Part shown: piece after piece, positions 9,077-18,372 of the stretch
Position numbering within the stretch: position 1 is the first letter of the stretch
Layout: every line of letters starts with the position of its first letter
Assembly: GCA_028819295.1 (NCBI GenBank)
Contig: JAPPMA010000060.1
Location: 1 to 37,386 of the forward strand
Reading direction: 5' to 3'
DNA length: 37,386 bases
DNA from: a bacterium
GTDB taxonomy: Bacteria; Actinomycetota; Acidimicrobiia; Acidimicrobiales; Bin134
Notes under the pieces: generated by a model
Seen by the model: the letters and a program-made list of their open reading frames with translations, nothing else
The model's database searches: none
Told to the model about the DNA's origin: nothing
Program-made: the position numbers and the translations under genes

Positions 9077-10276
9077 CTATTTTCGCCTCCTCCGAGAGCC
9101 CTGGCGGAGCCTGCGGGCATGCTGTTCGAGAAGATCGGCCACCCGATCATCGGCATCGCGGCGGCCGGACGCGGCCGCTTCCCGTCCCATGGCATCGAGA
9201 AGGCCGGGCGCCCTCAGCAGGCTCTCCACCTCTTCGACCATGCGTGTACCGTCCATCTCGGCGTCGGGAACCATCACCGCCCCTCCGACGGCGGCCAGAT
9301 GGGCCGCGTTGGCCGTCTGGTGGTCGCCGGGCGCGCCCGGCAGCGGAACCAGCACCGACGGCAGCCCGACAACGGCCAACTCGGCCACGCTGGACGCCCC
9401 GGCTCGTCCGACCAGCAGGTCGGCAGCGGCATACACCCTAGGCATGTCCATCTCGTACTCCACCGCCTCGTAGTCCAGCATCGCACCGGAAAGGTCGGGG
9501 CGCAGGTGGGCAAGCTCCTGCCAATCCCTCCGACCGATCACATGTCGCACAGCCAGATCTTGTCGATCGGCCCAATGGCGAACCGCTTCGAACGCGGCCC
9601 GGTTGATTCGAGCCGCGCCCAGCGACCCGCCAGCCACCACCACCAAGCAGCGCCCCGCGCCCACCCCGAGGAAAGCTCGGGCCGCAGCCCGGTCGTTATC
9701 CCGGTCGACCCCCTGGACCTCGGCGCGCACTGGATTGCCGGTGAGCACCGCCCGGGGCAGTTCGGCGCCCGGGAAAGACACCGCGCAGGCCCGTGCCCAT
9801 CGCCCGGCCACGCGATTGGCCATCCCGGCCACGGCATTCTGCTCGGCCACCACCAACGGAATCCCGAGCAGCCGGGCTCCGATGGCGCAGGGCACGCTGG
9901 CGTACCCGCCCAATCCCAGCACAACCGCGGGGCGCAGGCGCCGCAGTATTCCTATGGCCTGAGCCACCGCCCGGGCCAGACCGAGGGCCGCCTTGAGGTT
10001 CTGCCATGTGAGCCGACGCTGGATTCCCCGGCCCGGCAGCATGGTCGACGCGAAGCCGGCCGCCGGAACCAGATCCCGCTCCACCCCCCGGGCCGAACCC
10101 ACGAAGTAGATGCTCTCGCGCCGATGGCCCCGCCGGAGCAGGGCGCGGGCCACCGCCAATCCGGGATGGACATGGCCGGCGGTGCCGCCCCCCGCGATCA
10201 CAGCCCACACCACAGGGCTATTGGAAGGCGGGCTCTTCTCCTCTTCCGGCTGGCCGGGCTGGGTGCTGGTGCTCAC
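9077..10276 (-). CDS. murG: lipid II synthase MurG
   Basis: Membrane-associated GT-B glycosyltransferase that adds GlcNAc from UDP-GlcNAc to lipid I, making lipid II. 399 residues, with about 20 extra hydrophilic N-terminal residues. N-domain glycine loop GGGTAGHVHPGLAVA near 29-43, lipid I site EQNAVAGMANR near 144, and the UDP-GlcNAc region VGRAGASSVAEL followed by PGAPGDHQTANA (usually PxxxxxHQ). The C-terminus is very basic (RRLRQGSRRRRK). GTG start overlapping the ftsW stop as GTGA. Confidence 0.96.
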   Translation of the reverse strand: MSTSTQPGQPEEEKSPPSNSPVVWAVIAGGGTAGHVHPGLAVARALLRRGHRRESIYFVGSARGVERDLVPAAGFASTMLPGRGIQRRLTWQNLKAALGLARAVAQAIGILRRLRPAVVLGLGGYASVPCAIGARLLGIPLVVAEQNAVAGMANRVAGRWARACAVSFPGAELPRAVLTGNPVRAEVQGVDRDNDRAAARAFLGVGAGRCLVVVAGGSLGAARINRAAFEAVRHWADRQDLAVRHVIGRRDWQELAHLRPDLSGAMLDYEAVEYEMDMPRVYAAADLLVGRAGASSVAELAVVGLPSVLVPLPGAPGDHQTANAAHLAAVGGAVMVPDAEMDGTRMVEEVESLLRAPGLLDAMGREAAASGRRDADDRVADLLEQHARRLRQGSRRRRK

Positions 10277-11439
10277 GGCTCGGCTCTGATTTGGCGGGCG
10301 ATGTTAAGAAGCATTCCGGTGGCCACCATGCAAGTGAGCAGGGCGGAGCCCCCCACCGACAAAAACGGCAGGGGAACACCGGTGATCGGCAGCATCCCGA
10401 CCACCGCGGCGATGTTCACAAAAGCCTGAGCCCCCACCCACACGGTGATGCCGGCAGCCAGGATTTGGCCGAAGCGATCGGGGCTGTGCAGGGCGGTCCA
10501 GATGCCGCAGAGCACAAAGCCGGTGAAGAGCCCGATGATGAACATCGCCCCCAGCCAGCCCATCTCCTCGGCGAGAACCGCGAAGATGAAATCGGTCTGG
10601 GCCTCGGGCAGGAATCCCCACTTGATGCGGCTCTCACCCAGGCCAACCCCTGAGACGCCTCCCGATGCAATGCCCACCAGCGATTGAATGGTCTGCCATC
10701 CGGTGTCCAGGGGATCGGACCAGGGGTCGAGCATGGCGGTCACACGGTCGCGCCGATAGCCCGTACCCCAGGCGGCCAAGGCGGCGACGACCCCGCTGAT
10801 CAGCGACCAGCCCGTAAGGGGAACCAGGGGCACCCCGGCCATGAACAGCGCGGCGAATGCGATCACCACGATGATGACCGGGTTTCCCAGATTGGGCTGG
10901 AGAAATACGAGCCCGGCCAAGAGGCTGCAAACCGTCATAACCGGGCGGATGGTGGTGCGGGTATCGCGCTCCAAGCCCGCCTTGTCGGCCAGCCACGAGG
11001 CCGCGAAGAGGGCCATGGCCAACTTGGCCGGCTCAGAGGGCTGAAAGCTGATCGGCCCGAAGTAGATCCAGCGGGTGGCGCCATTGGCCGACGTGCCGAT
11101 TCCAGGAACCAGCACGGCTCCCACCAGCAGCAAGGCGAGGGCCGCCAGGGCATTGGAGTGCCTTTGCCACCGCCGGTAGTCCATCCGCATCACCAGGATC
11201 AGCGCCAGAAGCCCGACGATGCTCCAGACAAACTGGCGCTGGAAGGTGTACCAGGTGGATTGGCCCAGATAGAGGTTGGTCACCGACGAGACCGACAGCA
11301 CCATGACCAGCCCGATGGCATTGAGGCCTATGACCACGGCGAACAGCACGTAGAACGGCATGGTGGCCTGGCCCACCGGCGCCGACCGCAGTAGCGCCCC
11401 CAGGCTGCGCCGGGGGATTTGGGGAGCAAGAGCGGTCAT
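10273..11439 (-). CDS. ftsW: SEDS glycosyltransferase FtsW
   Basis: Polytopic SEDS-family peptidoglycan glycosyltransferase that polymerises lipid II at the septum with its partner FtsI. 388 residues, with about ten predicted membrane helices starting near residue 28. Conserved features: GATRWIYFGPISFQPSEPAKLA, the extracellular stretch GLGESRIKWGFLPEAQTDFIFAVLAEE (cut here as GESRIKWGFLPEAQ and DFIFAVLAEE), and the terminal GVPLPFLSVGGSALL. The ATG overlaps the murD stop (ATGA). FtsW versus RodA is decided by its place in the dcw cluster. Confidence 0.95.
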   Translation of the reverse strand: MTALAPQIPRRSLGALLRSAPVGQATMPFYVLFAVVIGLNAIGLVMVLSVSSVTNLYLGQSTWYTFQRQFVWSIVGLLALILVMRMDYRRWQRHSNALAALALLLVGAVLVPGIGTSANGATRWIYFGPISFQPSEPAKLAMALFAASWLADKAGLERDTRTTIRPVMTVCSLLAGLVFLQPNLGNPVIIVVIAFAALFMAGVPLVPLTGWSLISGVVAALAAWGTGYRRDRVTAMLDPWSDPLDTGWQTIQSLVGIASGGVSGVGLGESRIKWGFLPEAQTDFIFAVLAEEMGWLGAMFIIGLFTGFVLCGIWTALHSPDRFGQILAAGITVWVGAQAFVNIAAVVGMLPITGVPLPFLSVGGSALLTCMVATGMLLNIARQIRAEP

Positions 11440-12782
11440 GGTGATCCTCCGATCAGCTCGCGTGCCAGCCGGGAGAAGTGGTCTCCCCGTTCGGCGTAGG
11501 AGCCGTACCAGTCGAAAGAGGCACAGCCGGGCGACAGCAGCACTGCGTCACCGCTTCGGGCCATCGCCGCCGCCTGCTCCAGCGCTTCCTCCATGGATTG
11601 GGCGACCGACACCGGGCAACTTGGAGCGAACACCTCCTCGACCTCGGCGGCGGCCTCTCCGATGGCGACCACAGAGCGCAGCCTGTCGGCCACCTCAGCC
11701 ATCGGCCCCAGTTCGAGTCCCTTGTTGCGCCCCCCGGCGATGAGAACCGTTCGCCCATCAGTTTGCCCGGACGACTGTCCGACTGAGCAAACGGCGGCCC
11801 GCACCGCGTGGGGGGTTGTGGCCTTGGAATCGTCGAAGAAGCGCACCCCGTTGTGCTCGGCCACCAACGCCACCCGATGGGGCAGTCCGGTCCAGGCCAG
11901 CAGGGCCTCCCTCACTCCCTCCAGTTTGGCCCCTGCGGCCATGGCCACGGCCGCCGCGGCCAGGTGGTTGGACAGCTCGTGGGGCCCTGATCGGTGCAGG
12001 TCCTCGATGTCGGCCAGCTTTTCCGACCACGCCCACAGGGCCTCTCCGCCCACCCGGAAATCACCCTCACCGACCCCGAAAGTCAACACTCGGCCCTGAT
12101 CGGGGGCATGGGCGACAACCACCGGATCGTCTCGGTTCACCACCGAGACGGCGTGCTCGTCGGCTCTGGTCCACAACGCGGCCTTGGCCGCGCGATAGCT
12201 GGCCAGGGAGGCGTGAACATCCAGGTGGTTGGGGGCGAAGTTCAGCCAGGCGCCCACGGCGGGGCGATAGCTCCGGCTATGTCCCAGTCGGAAAGAGGAT
12301 GCCTCCACCACGAAGGCCGCGGGCCGATCATCTCGGATGGCCTCCACGAGCGGGGTCTCGGTGTTCCCAGCCACCTTCACCTCGATCCCGGAGGCATCCA
12401 GCATGGCTGCGGCCAACAGCGTCGCCGATGTCTTCCCGTTGGTGCCGGTAACCGCCAGCGTGGGACGCGCATCCCACCGCTGGGCCAGATCGAGCTCGGA
12501 GGCGACGGGCGTGTCTGCGGCCGCGGCGGCGCTGAGCGAGGGGTGCGACTCGGGAAGCCCCGGAGTGGGCACAACCAACCGGGCGCCCGCCACCAGAGCA
12601 GGCCAGTCTTCGACCGCAGGCCGCTCAACGAAGTCAATTCCCATCGCCGCCGCCTGGCGGCGAGCCTGCTCGCCGGGGGCGTCATCAGCCGCCACCACCG
12701 CATGGCCGCGCTCAGCAAGCTGGGCGCAGACCGCCTGGTTGGTGGCGGCGAAACCCACCAGGAGAACAGGCGCCCGGCTCAA
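11436..12782 (-). CDS. murD: UDP-MurNAc-L-alanine--D-glutamate ligase MurD
   Basis: ATP-dependent addition of D-Glu to UDP-MurNAc-L-Ala. 448 residues. The reading frame stays open far upstream inside mraY, but the true start is probably the TTG at 12780-12782, which overlaps the mraY stop (TTGA) and has GGAGG six bases upstream, giving MSRAPVLLVGFAATN. P-loop AVTGTNGKTSATLL near 112, NFAPNHLDVH, DDSKATTPHAVRAA, and LSPGCASFDWYGSYAERGDHF (spanning the C-terminus) are the family motifs. Overlaps ftsW by four bases. Confidence 0.95.
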   Translation of the reverse strand: MSRAPVLLVGFAATNQAVCAQLAERGHAVVAADDAPGEQARRQAAAMGIDFVERPAVEDWPALVAGARLVVPTPGLPESHPSLSAAAAADTPVASELDLAQRWDARPTLAVTGTNGKTSATLLAAAMLDASGIEVKVAGNTETPLVEAIRDDRPAAFVVEASSFRLGHSRSYRPAVGAWLNFAPNHLDVHASLASYRAAKAALWTRADEHAVSVVNRDDPVVVAHAPDQGRVLTFGVGEGDFRVGGEALWAWSEKLADIEDLHRSGPHELSNHLAAAAVAMAAGAKLEGVREALLAWTGLPHRVALVAEHNGVRFFDDSKATTPHAVRAAVCSVGQSSGQTDGRTVLIAGGRNKGLELGPMAEVADRLRSVVAIGEAAAEVEEVFAPSCPVSVAQSMEEALEQAAAMARSGDAVLLSPGCASFDWYGSYAERGDHFSRLARELIGGSP

Positions 12783-13810
12783 TCTGCCCCTCCGATGGAG
12801 ACGTAATCGGCGTAGAAGAGCCCCAGCGCCACCGCGGTGGCGAACCCGGTCATGATCCACAGCCGGATGATCACCGTGGTCTCGGGCCAGCCGCTCAGCT
12901 CGAAGTGATGGTGGATCGGGGCCATGCGGAACACCCGGGTGCCGAACACCTGGAAGCTGAACACCTGGATGATCACCGACAAGGTCTCCATCACGAACAA
13001 TCCGCCGATGATGGGCAGCAGCAGGTGGGTGTTGGTGGCCAACGCCAGCGCAGCCATCCCGGTGCCCAGTGACAGCGATCCGGTGTCGCCCATGAAGATG
13101 CGGGCCGGCGCGGCATTCCACCACATGAAGCCGGCACACGCCCCCAGCATGGCCGCGGCCAAAATGGCCAGATCCAAGGCATGGGGTATGCCATAGATGT
13201 CCTCGTTGCGGAAGGCCCAAAAGCCGATCACCACGAAGGCGGCAAAGGCGAACACCGACGATCCGGCGGCCAGGCTGTCCAGCCCGTCGGTCAAGTTCAC
13301 CGCGTTGCTGGCAGCCAGAATCAGCAGCACCGCCCACAGTCCCCAGCCCCACGATCCCAAGTCGATGCTCAGGGAGTCGTAGCGGGTGAAGGAGAGCTCG
13401 GTGCGGACATCGGTGAGATGGATCATCAGCAGCGCGTATCCCACCGCCACGATGAGAAGGCCCAGGATCTTGGTCCTCTTGCCCAAGCCCAGGTTGCGCT
13501 CCTTGGTCACTTTGAGCCAGTCGTCGACAAAGCCGACGACGCCCGAGCCGATGATGGCCAGCATCACAATCAGCCCCGTGCGGGTGAAGATGCCGTTGTA
13601 GAGATCGCTGATGCCGTAACCGGCCAGCGCGCCGATCACAATGGCCACCCCGCCCATGGTGGGTGTCCCCGCTTTGCTGACATGGCCCTGAGGCCCGTCC
13701 AAGCGGATGGGCTGGCCGATGGAGTGCTTGCGCAAAAAGGAGATCAACAGGCGGGTGCCGACCACCGACACCACACCGGCGATGGCGACGGCGAACAGAA
13801 GGCGGATCAT
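12779..13810 (-). CDS. mraY: phospho-MurNAc-pentapeptide translocase MraY
   Basis: Integral membrane enzyme that transfers phospho-MurNAc-pentapeptide to undecaprenyl phosphate to make lipid I. 343 residues, about ten membrane helices. Signatures in order: GQPIRLDGPQGHVSKAGTPTMGG near 33-55 (quoted in two parts: GQPIRLDGPQ and GTPTMGG), VGFVDDWLKV with the Mg-binding aspartates near 95, NAVNLTDGLDSLAAG near 180, MGDTGSLSLG near 245, and APIHHHFELSGW near 300. ATG overlaps the murE stop as ATGA. The immediate upstream neighbour is murE; murF, normally between them, is missing. Confidence 0.97.
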   Translation of the reverse strand: MIRLLFAVAIAGVVSVVGTRLLISFLRKHSIGQPIRLDGPQGHVSKAGTPTMGGVAIVIGALAGYGISDLYNGIFTRTGLIVMLAIIGSGVVGFVDDWLKVTKERNLGLGKRTKILGLLIVAVGYALLMIHLTDVRTELSFTRYDSLSIDLGSWGWGLWAVLLILAASNAVNLTDGLDSLAAGSSVFAFAAFVVIGFWAFRNEDIYGIPHALDLAILAAAMLGACAGFMWWNAAPARIFMGDTGSLSLGTGMAALALATNTHLLLPIIGGLFVMETLSVIIQVFSFQVFGTRVFRMAPIHHHFELSGWPETTVIIRLWIMTGFATAVALGLFYADYVSIGGAD

Positions 13811-15231
13811 CGGGCTGGGCCCCTTGAGGCCAGCAGTTCTCGGGCCACGACTCGGTCGTCGAAGGGAATCAGCCGGTGGCCCACCGCCTGGGTGGTCTCA
13901 TGGCCTTTGCCGGCCACCAGCACAACGTCGCCGTCGGATGCGTTGGCCAGGCATTGGGCGATGGCGGCCCGGCGGTCGGGCTGGACCGAGATGCCATCGG
14001 AGTCCTCAGGCACTCCGCCCAAGATGTCGGCGATGATGGCCTCGGGCTCCTCCGATCGAGGATTGTCGGACGTGACGATCACCTGGTCGGCCAACTCGGC
14101 CGCCACCCCGCCCATCATCGGGCGCTTCTGGGGGTCGCGGTCTCCCCCACAGCCGAAAACCAGCCGCAGGCATCCCGCGCCGGCCACCAGCTCGCGGGCG
14201 GCCACCAGCACTTGGGCCAAGCCGTCAGGGGTGTGGGCATAGTCCACCACCACCGTGAACGGGCTGCCGGCCCCGATGGTCTCGAATCGGCCCGGGACCG
14301 GGGCAGCCGATTCCAGCCCGGCCACGACCTCGGAAGGGCTGGCGCCCAGCAGCAGGGCGGCCTCCGCCGCGGCCAGCGCGTTGGCGGCGTTGAACCGACC
14401 GATGAGGGGCAACCCCACATCCTGCCCCCTCCACCTCAGGGCCAGGCCCCGGGGCCCGAGCCAAACAGGCGCCTTCCGGGGGTCGTAGGCCACGGTGGGG
14501 ATGCGGTGCCGGGCCACCAGCAGCTTGCCGTAGTCATCGCCCGCGTTGACCACCGCCCGGTCCGACAATTGCGGCGTGAACAAACGGGATTTGGCCGCGA
14601 AGTACTCGTCCATGGTGCGGTGGTAGTCCAAGTGGTCGGCGGTGAGGTTGGTGAACACGGCAACGTCGAACCGGATGCCATCCACCCGGTGCTGGTCGAG
14701 TGCGTGGCTCGACACCTCTATGACCACCGCCTTGGTTCCGGCCGATCGCCAACCGGCCAGCTTGCACTGCAAGTCCACCGACTCCAGGGTGGTCAAAGCC
14801 CCCGTGAGCGTGCCGAGAACCTCGGTTTGCAGTCCGGCGGCGCCGAGCACCGAGCCCAGCAGGCTGCACACCGTTGTCTTGCCGTTGGTGCCGGTAACCC
14901 CGATCACCTCCATGGAGTGGGACGGGCGGCCGTAGAACACCGCGCTGATGGGCCCCATGGCCTGGCGCGCCGATTTGGCTTGAAGCTGGGGACAGTCCAG
15001 ATCCAGCGGGCGCTCCACCACCAGCCCCGCCGCCCCCCTTGCCAGCGCGTCGGCGGCGAAGTCGTGGCCGTCATGCACGGCGCCCGGCACGCAGAAAAAG
15101 AGGTCGCCGGGATTCACCGTCCGGGAGTCGTGGGCCAACCCGGAAATCTCGGCATCGCCGCTCCTGGCAATCAGCCCGGGAGCAGCTTCGGCCAGCTCCG
15201 GCAACGCCATCGAAATCGACGAGGCGCTCAT
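13807..15231 (-). CDS. murE: UDP-MurNAc-tripeptide synthetase MurE (DAP-type)
   Basis: Adds the third stem-peptide amino acid to UDP-MurNAc-L-Ala-D-Glu. 474 residues. SGLAHDSRTVNPGDLFFC near the N-terminus, P-loop GVTGTNGKTTVCSLL near 113, the carbamylated-lysine region with NLTADHLDYH, and VVDYAHTPDGLAQVL are typical of MurE. The C-terminal SDNPRSEEP carries the DNPR motif associated with meso-diaminopimelate specificity, so the peptidoglycan is predicted to be DAP-type. ATG start overlapping the ftsI stop. It directly abuts mraY, and no murF is fused to it or follows it. Confidence 0.95.
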   Translation of the reverse strand: MSASSISMALPELAEAAPGLIARSGDAEISGLAHDSRTVNPGDLFFCVPGAVHDGHDFAADALARGAAGLVVERPLDLDCPQLQAKSARQAMGPISAVFYGRPSHSMEVIGVTGTNGKTTVCSLLGSVLGAAGLQTEVLGTLTGALTTLESVDLQCKLAGWRSAGTKAVVIEVSSHALDQHRVDGIRFDVAVFTNLTADHLDYHRTMDEYFAAKSRLFTPQLSDRAVVNAGDDYGKLLVARHRIPTVAYDPRKAPVWLGPRGLALRWRGQDVGLPLIGRFNAANALAAAEAALLLGASPSEVVAGLESAAPVPGRFETIGAGSPFTVVVDYAHTPDGLAQVLVAARELVAGAGCLRLVFGCGGDRDPQKRPMMGGVAAELADQVIVTSDNPRSEEPEAIIADILGGVPEDSDGISVQPDRRAAIAQCLANASDGDVVLVAGKGHETTQAVGHRLIPFDDRVVARELLASRGPAR

Positions 15232-17015
15232 GGCCCAGGCTCGGGTTCGGGAGCGGAGGCAGGCTCGGGGGTGGGCGCCGGGCCCAGCTTGGGCACCACG
15301 GTTATGTAGTCGACGGGAGGGGCGATGCGGAGACGTTGCAGGGAGTGTTTGGCCAGTTCCGCGAACAGCGGTGCGGCCGATTGGCTGGCGTAGAAGTTGG
15401 TCACCGGCTCGTCGATCACCACGATCATCGAGAGCTGGGGATCCTCTGCCGGATAGAATCCGGCGAACGTGGCCGTGTAGCGGCTGAACCCTTCGCTGTC
15501 CTCATAGCTGCCGCTGGTCAGCACTTTCTGGCCGGTCCCGGTCTTGCCGGCGATGGAGTAGCCCTCGACTTGGGCATTTCTCCCGGTTCCCTCCCGCGCA
15601 ACCGTGACCAGCATCTGGGTCATCTGCGCGGCGGTGCTTTCCGACACCACTCTCGCGGGCTCGCCCCGCTCCAACAGAATTTCCCGGCCGTCCGCGCCGA
15701 CTGCCGAGCGGACCAGGGTGGGGGGCACCCGCACCCCGCCGTTGGCCAGGGTGTTGTACACCATCAGCACCTGCAACGGGGTGGCCAAGATGCCCTGGCC
15801 CAGAGCGAAGCTGGCCACGTCGGTACCGCTCCAGCTCAAAAGCTGCGGAATCAGCCCAGACGACTCGCCTTTGAAGCCCAGCCCAGTGGCTGACCCCAGC
15901 CCATATCGGGACATGTAGGCAGCCAGCCGGGTGGCGCCCAGCACCAGCGCCCACTCGACCGTGCCGGTGTTGGACGAACGGGCCAGGATCTCCTCCATGC
16001 TGTACAGCACGGTCCCGTACTCTGAGTGGTCGGTGAACTCCTGATCGTAGAGCTGAAGCCGATGATTGACTTCTCGCACATGGTGCGGCGCCCCCAATCC
16101 CTCCTCGATCACCCCGGAGAGCACAACGCTCTTCATGACCGATCCGGGTTCGAAGGCCCAAGTCACTGCCCGATTCTCACTGAGGGAGACCGGATTTCCC
16201 GCTTGGTCTCGACCCACCGAGGCCATCGCCAGGATCTCGCCGGTGTCGGGAACCATGATGATGACCGAGCCCCCGGACGCATCGACCTCTTCGATCTGGC
16301 GCTTCAAGGCCTGCTCGGCCTCGAACTGCAATGAGCGGTCGATGGTCAGGTACAGGTCGGCGCCCGGCTGCGCGGGCCTGATGTGGCGGGCGCCGGTGGG
16401 GATGGTGCGCCCATCCTGGCTGCTCTCCAAGACCATCTCGCCAGGAATGCCGCCCAGGTATTCGTCGTACTGGTATTCGATGCCGCTGATGCCCGCTTGA
16501 TCAACATCCACGATGCCGACCACTGCCCGCCCCAACCGGGAACCGGCCGGGTTGAACCGGGCGGACTCCTCCACTCGGAACACCCCTTCGATGTCGAGCT
16601 CGGCCGCCGACTGGGCAACGCCATCGGGCGCGATCCGGGCCAGGTAGGCGTGCTGGTCGGGCTCGCTCAGCAACCTGAAGAGCCGATTCTCGTCCATATC
16701 CAGCACGGGGGCGAGTGCGGCCGCCGCCGCGGCCGGATCTTCCACCTGGCTGGGGTCGGCCCAGATCGTCCACTGAGGCACCGACAGCGCCAGCTCCACT
16801 CCATTTCGGTCATAGATCTGGCCGCGGTCGGCGGTCAGCTTGACCGTGCGGGTTCGCTGCTGCTGGCCGTACTCCACAAAGGCGTCGGAGCGGAAGAGCT
16901 GAAGGTCGGCCAGTCGAATGCCCAGACCCACAGCCAGCAAGGCGAACACCACCGCCATCGCCGTACCGCGGCGTCGCCGCGAGCTGGTGCTGCCGACCTC
17001 GGTGGACGGGCTCAC
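15228..17015 (-). CDS. ftsI: septal transpeptidase FtsI (class B PBP)
   Basis: Class B penicillin-binding protein, DD-transpeptidase of septal peptidoglycan and partner of FtsW. 595 residues: basic cytoplasmic N-terminus, one membrane helix (about 19-36), PBP dimerisation domain (from about 60, RGQIYDRNGVELA), then the transpeptidase domain. Active-site motifs: SxxK as EPGSVMKSVV near 293, SxN as SSN in ARSSNTGTVEW near 350, and KTG in AGKTGTGQK near 490. No PASTA domain; the C-terminus is a proline/glutamate-rich tail (TPEPASAPEPEPGP). GTG start overlapping the ftsL stop. Confidence 0.95.
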   Translation of the reverse strand: MSPSTEVGSTSSRRRRGTAMAVVFALLAVGLGIRLADLQLFRSDAFVEYGQQQRTRTVKLTADRGQIYDRNGVELALSVPQWTIWADPSQVEDPAAAAAALAPVLDMDENRLFRLLSEPDQHAYLARIAPDGVAQSAAELDIEGVFRVEESARFNPAGSRLGRAVVGIVDVDQAGISGIEYQYDEYLGGIPGEMVLESSQDGRTIPTGARHIRPAQPGADLYLTIDRSLQFEAEQALKRQIEEVDASGGSVIIMVPDTGEILAMASVGRDQAGNPVSLSENRAVTWAFEPGSVMKSVVLSGVIEEGLGAPHHVREVNHRLQLYDQEFTDHSEYGTVLYSMEEILARSSNTGTVEWALVLGATRLAAYMSRYGLGSATGLGFKGESSGLIPQLLSWSGTDVASFALGQGILATPLQVLMVYNTLANGGVRVPPTLVRSAVGADGREILLERGEPARVVSESTAAQMTQMLVTVAREGTGRNAQVEGYSIAGKTGTGQKVLTSGSYEDSEGFSRYTATFAGFYPAEDPQLSMIVVIDEPVTNFYASQSAAPLFAELAKHSLQRLRIAPPVDYITVVPKLGPAPTPEPASAPEPEPGP

Positions 17016-17395
17016 CTCGCCCCGCTCCCGCCCAGTTCCAGCGGCGAAAGGTATATCCGGCGGTCAGGCTCCACCATCCCCAACCGATACCGGGCCTCGG
17101 CCATGATGCGCTCGGGCGCCTCGGCTCTGGCCACATTGAGCCGCAGCCTGTCGTTCACGGCCCGAACGTCCTCGATCTGCTCATTCAGGCTGTCGAGGGT
17201 GGCTTGGCGGTCCACGATGATGGCATGGAGGAGGGCGAGGGCGAACAAGCCGGCCACCACGGTGATGGCCGCGCCCCAGCCCAGCCTGGGCATGAGTCTT
17301 CGGCTCGGCCGCGGCGCGGCCCGGAGGTGTCGCCGGGGACTGTCCGGCGGGCTGGCCGGAGATGGTTGCGGGTGGGGTTGCGGGGCGGCCATCAC
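17012..17395 (-). CDS. ftsL: FtsL-like divisome protein
   Basis: Small bitopic protein between rsmH and ftsI, the standard ftsL position. 127 residues: a proline/arginine-rich cytoplasmic segment (1-37), one membrane helix (about 40-60, WGAAITVVAGLFALALLHAI), then a coiled coil (about 62-92, DSLNEQIEDVRAVNDRLRLNV) and a short tail with the family-like RYRLGMVEPDRRIYL. FtsL sequences diverge strongly, so the name rests on size, topology and position; it presumably pairs with an FtsB/DivIC encoded elsewhere. The GTG at 17393-17395 overlaps the rsmH stop; the next codon, ATG, is an alternative. Confidence 0.8.
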   Translation of the reverse strand: MMAAPQPHPQPSPASPPDSPRRHLRAAPRPSRRLMPRLGWGAAITVVAGLFALALLHAIIVDRQATLDSLNEQIEDVRAVNDRLRLNVARAEAPERIMAEARYRLGMVEPDRRIYLSPLELGGSGAR

Positions 17396-18372
17396 GCTGC
17401 CCCTTCACCCTGGTCGGCGCCCAGCTTGCAGAAGGCCCGAAAGCGGGCACTGGAGGCTCGGGGGTTGTCGGCCACCTCCGCGGGGCTGGGCCGGCGACTG
17501 CCCCGGGGCGCCAACTCGATTGCGGGCGGGGCTTGGGTGGCGGCGCGGGGCAGGCCCCGAAAGCGGGACTCGTCGGCCAGTCCGGCCCGACGGCGCAGAA
17601 CCCGTTTGACGATGCGGTCCTCCCCGCTGTGGTAGCTGAGGACCACCCCCCGGCCACCGGGCGCCATCCGGTCAATGGCCGTCTCCAGGGCGGGCTCTAT
17701 CTGATTCAGCTCATCGTTGACCGCGATGCGGATGGCCTGGAAGGCCCGCTTCGCCGGGTGGCCTCCGCGGCGGCGGGCGGGAGCGGGAATGGCATCGCGA
17801 ACCACGTCGGCCAACGCGGTGGTGGAGCCGATGGGCCGGGCCGAGGCGATGGCGGCGGCGACGCGGTTGGCGTAGCGCTCGTCGCCGTAAGACCGCAGGA
17901 TCCCGGCCAACTCGTCGGTCGACCAGGCGTTCACCACTTGGTCGGCCGACAGCTTCTGGTCGCAGTCCATCCTCATGTCCAGCGGACCGTCTTGTCGATA
18001 GCTGAACCCGCGTTCGGGCCTGTCCAGTTGGGGAGAGCTGACCCCGAGGTCGAACAGCGAACCCGCGATGCTGACGGCGCCCAGGGAATCCAGAACGTCG
18101 TCCAGATGGCCGAAGCTGGCACGACAGATCGTGGCGGCCCGGCCGGCCAGGGCGGTGGTGGCGGCCTCGACCGCGGAGGGGTCACGGTCGAGGCCTATTA
18201 GCGAGAGGTCAGGGCGGGCATTCAAGAGCGCCCGAGCGTGACCTCCCCCGCCCACGGTGGCGTCGAGAAAGACTCCCGACGGGACCGCGGACAGGTGCTC
18301 CACCACTTCTGTCACCATGACGGGGTGATGGACGAAACGACGTTCAATCGCTGTCGGTGTCCCCCCGTTCAT
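17392..18372 (-). CDS. rsmH: 16S rRNA m4C1402 methyltransferase RsmH (MraW)
   Basis: SAM-dependent N4-methylation of C1402 in the 16S rRNA decoding centre. 326 residues. HHPVMVTEVVEHL at the N-terminus, SAM motif FLDATVGGGGHARALL, GLDRDPSAV, FDLGVSSPQLDRPERGFSY, and the C-terminal VLSYHSGEDRIVKRV. The ATG at 18370-18372 is chosen because GGAGGTGA lies five bases before it, the strongest ribosome-binding site in the window; an in-frame GTG nine bases upstream sits inside that site and is rejected. A 263-base structured leader separates it from mraZ. Confidence 0.97.
   Translation of the reverse strand: MNGGTPTAIERRFVHHPVMVTEVVEHLSAVPSGVFLDATVGGGGHARALLNARPDLSLIGLDRDPSAVEAATTALAGRAATICRASFGHLDDVLDSLGAVSIAGSLFDLGVSSPQLDRPERGFSYRQDGPLDMRMDCDQKLSADQVVNAWSTDELAGILRSYGDERYANRVAAAIASARPIGSTTALADVVRDAIPAPARRRGGHPAKRAFQAIRIAVNDELNQIEPALETAIDRMAPGGRGVVLSYHSGEDRIVKRVLRRRAGLADESRFRGLPRAATQAPPAIELAPRGSRRPSPAEVADNPRASSARFRAFCKLGADQGEGAA

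Noticed and set aside
12783..13352. Extension of the murD frame for 190 codons upstream.
   Set aside because: It lies wholly inside mraY, its translation is low-complexity, and a TTG with a strong Shine-Dalgarno gives a normal MurD length.
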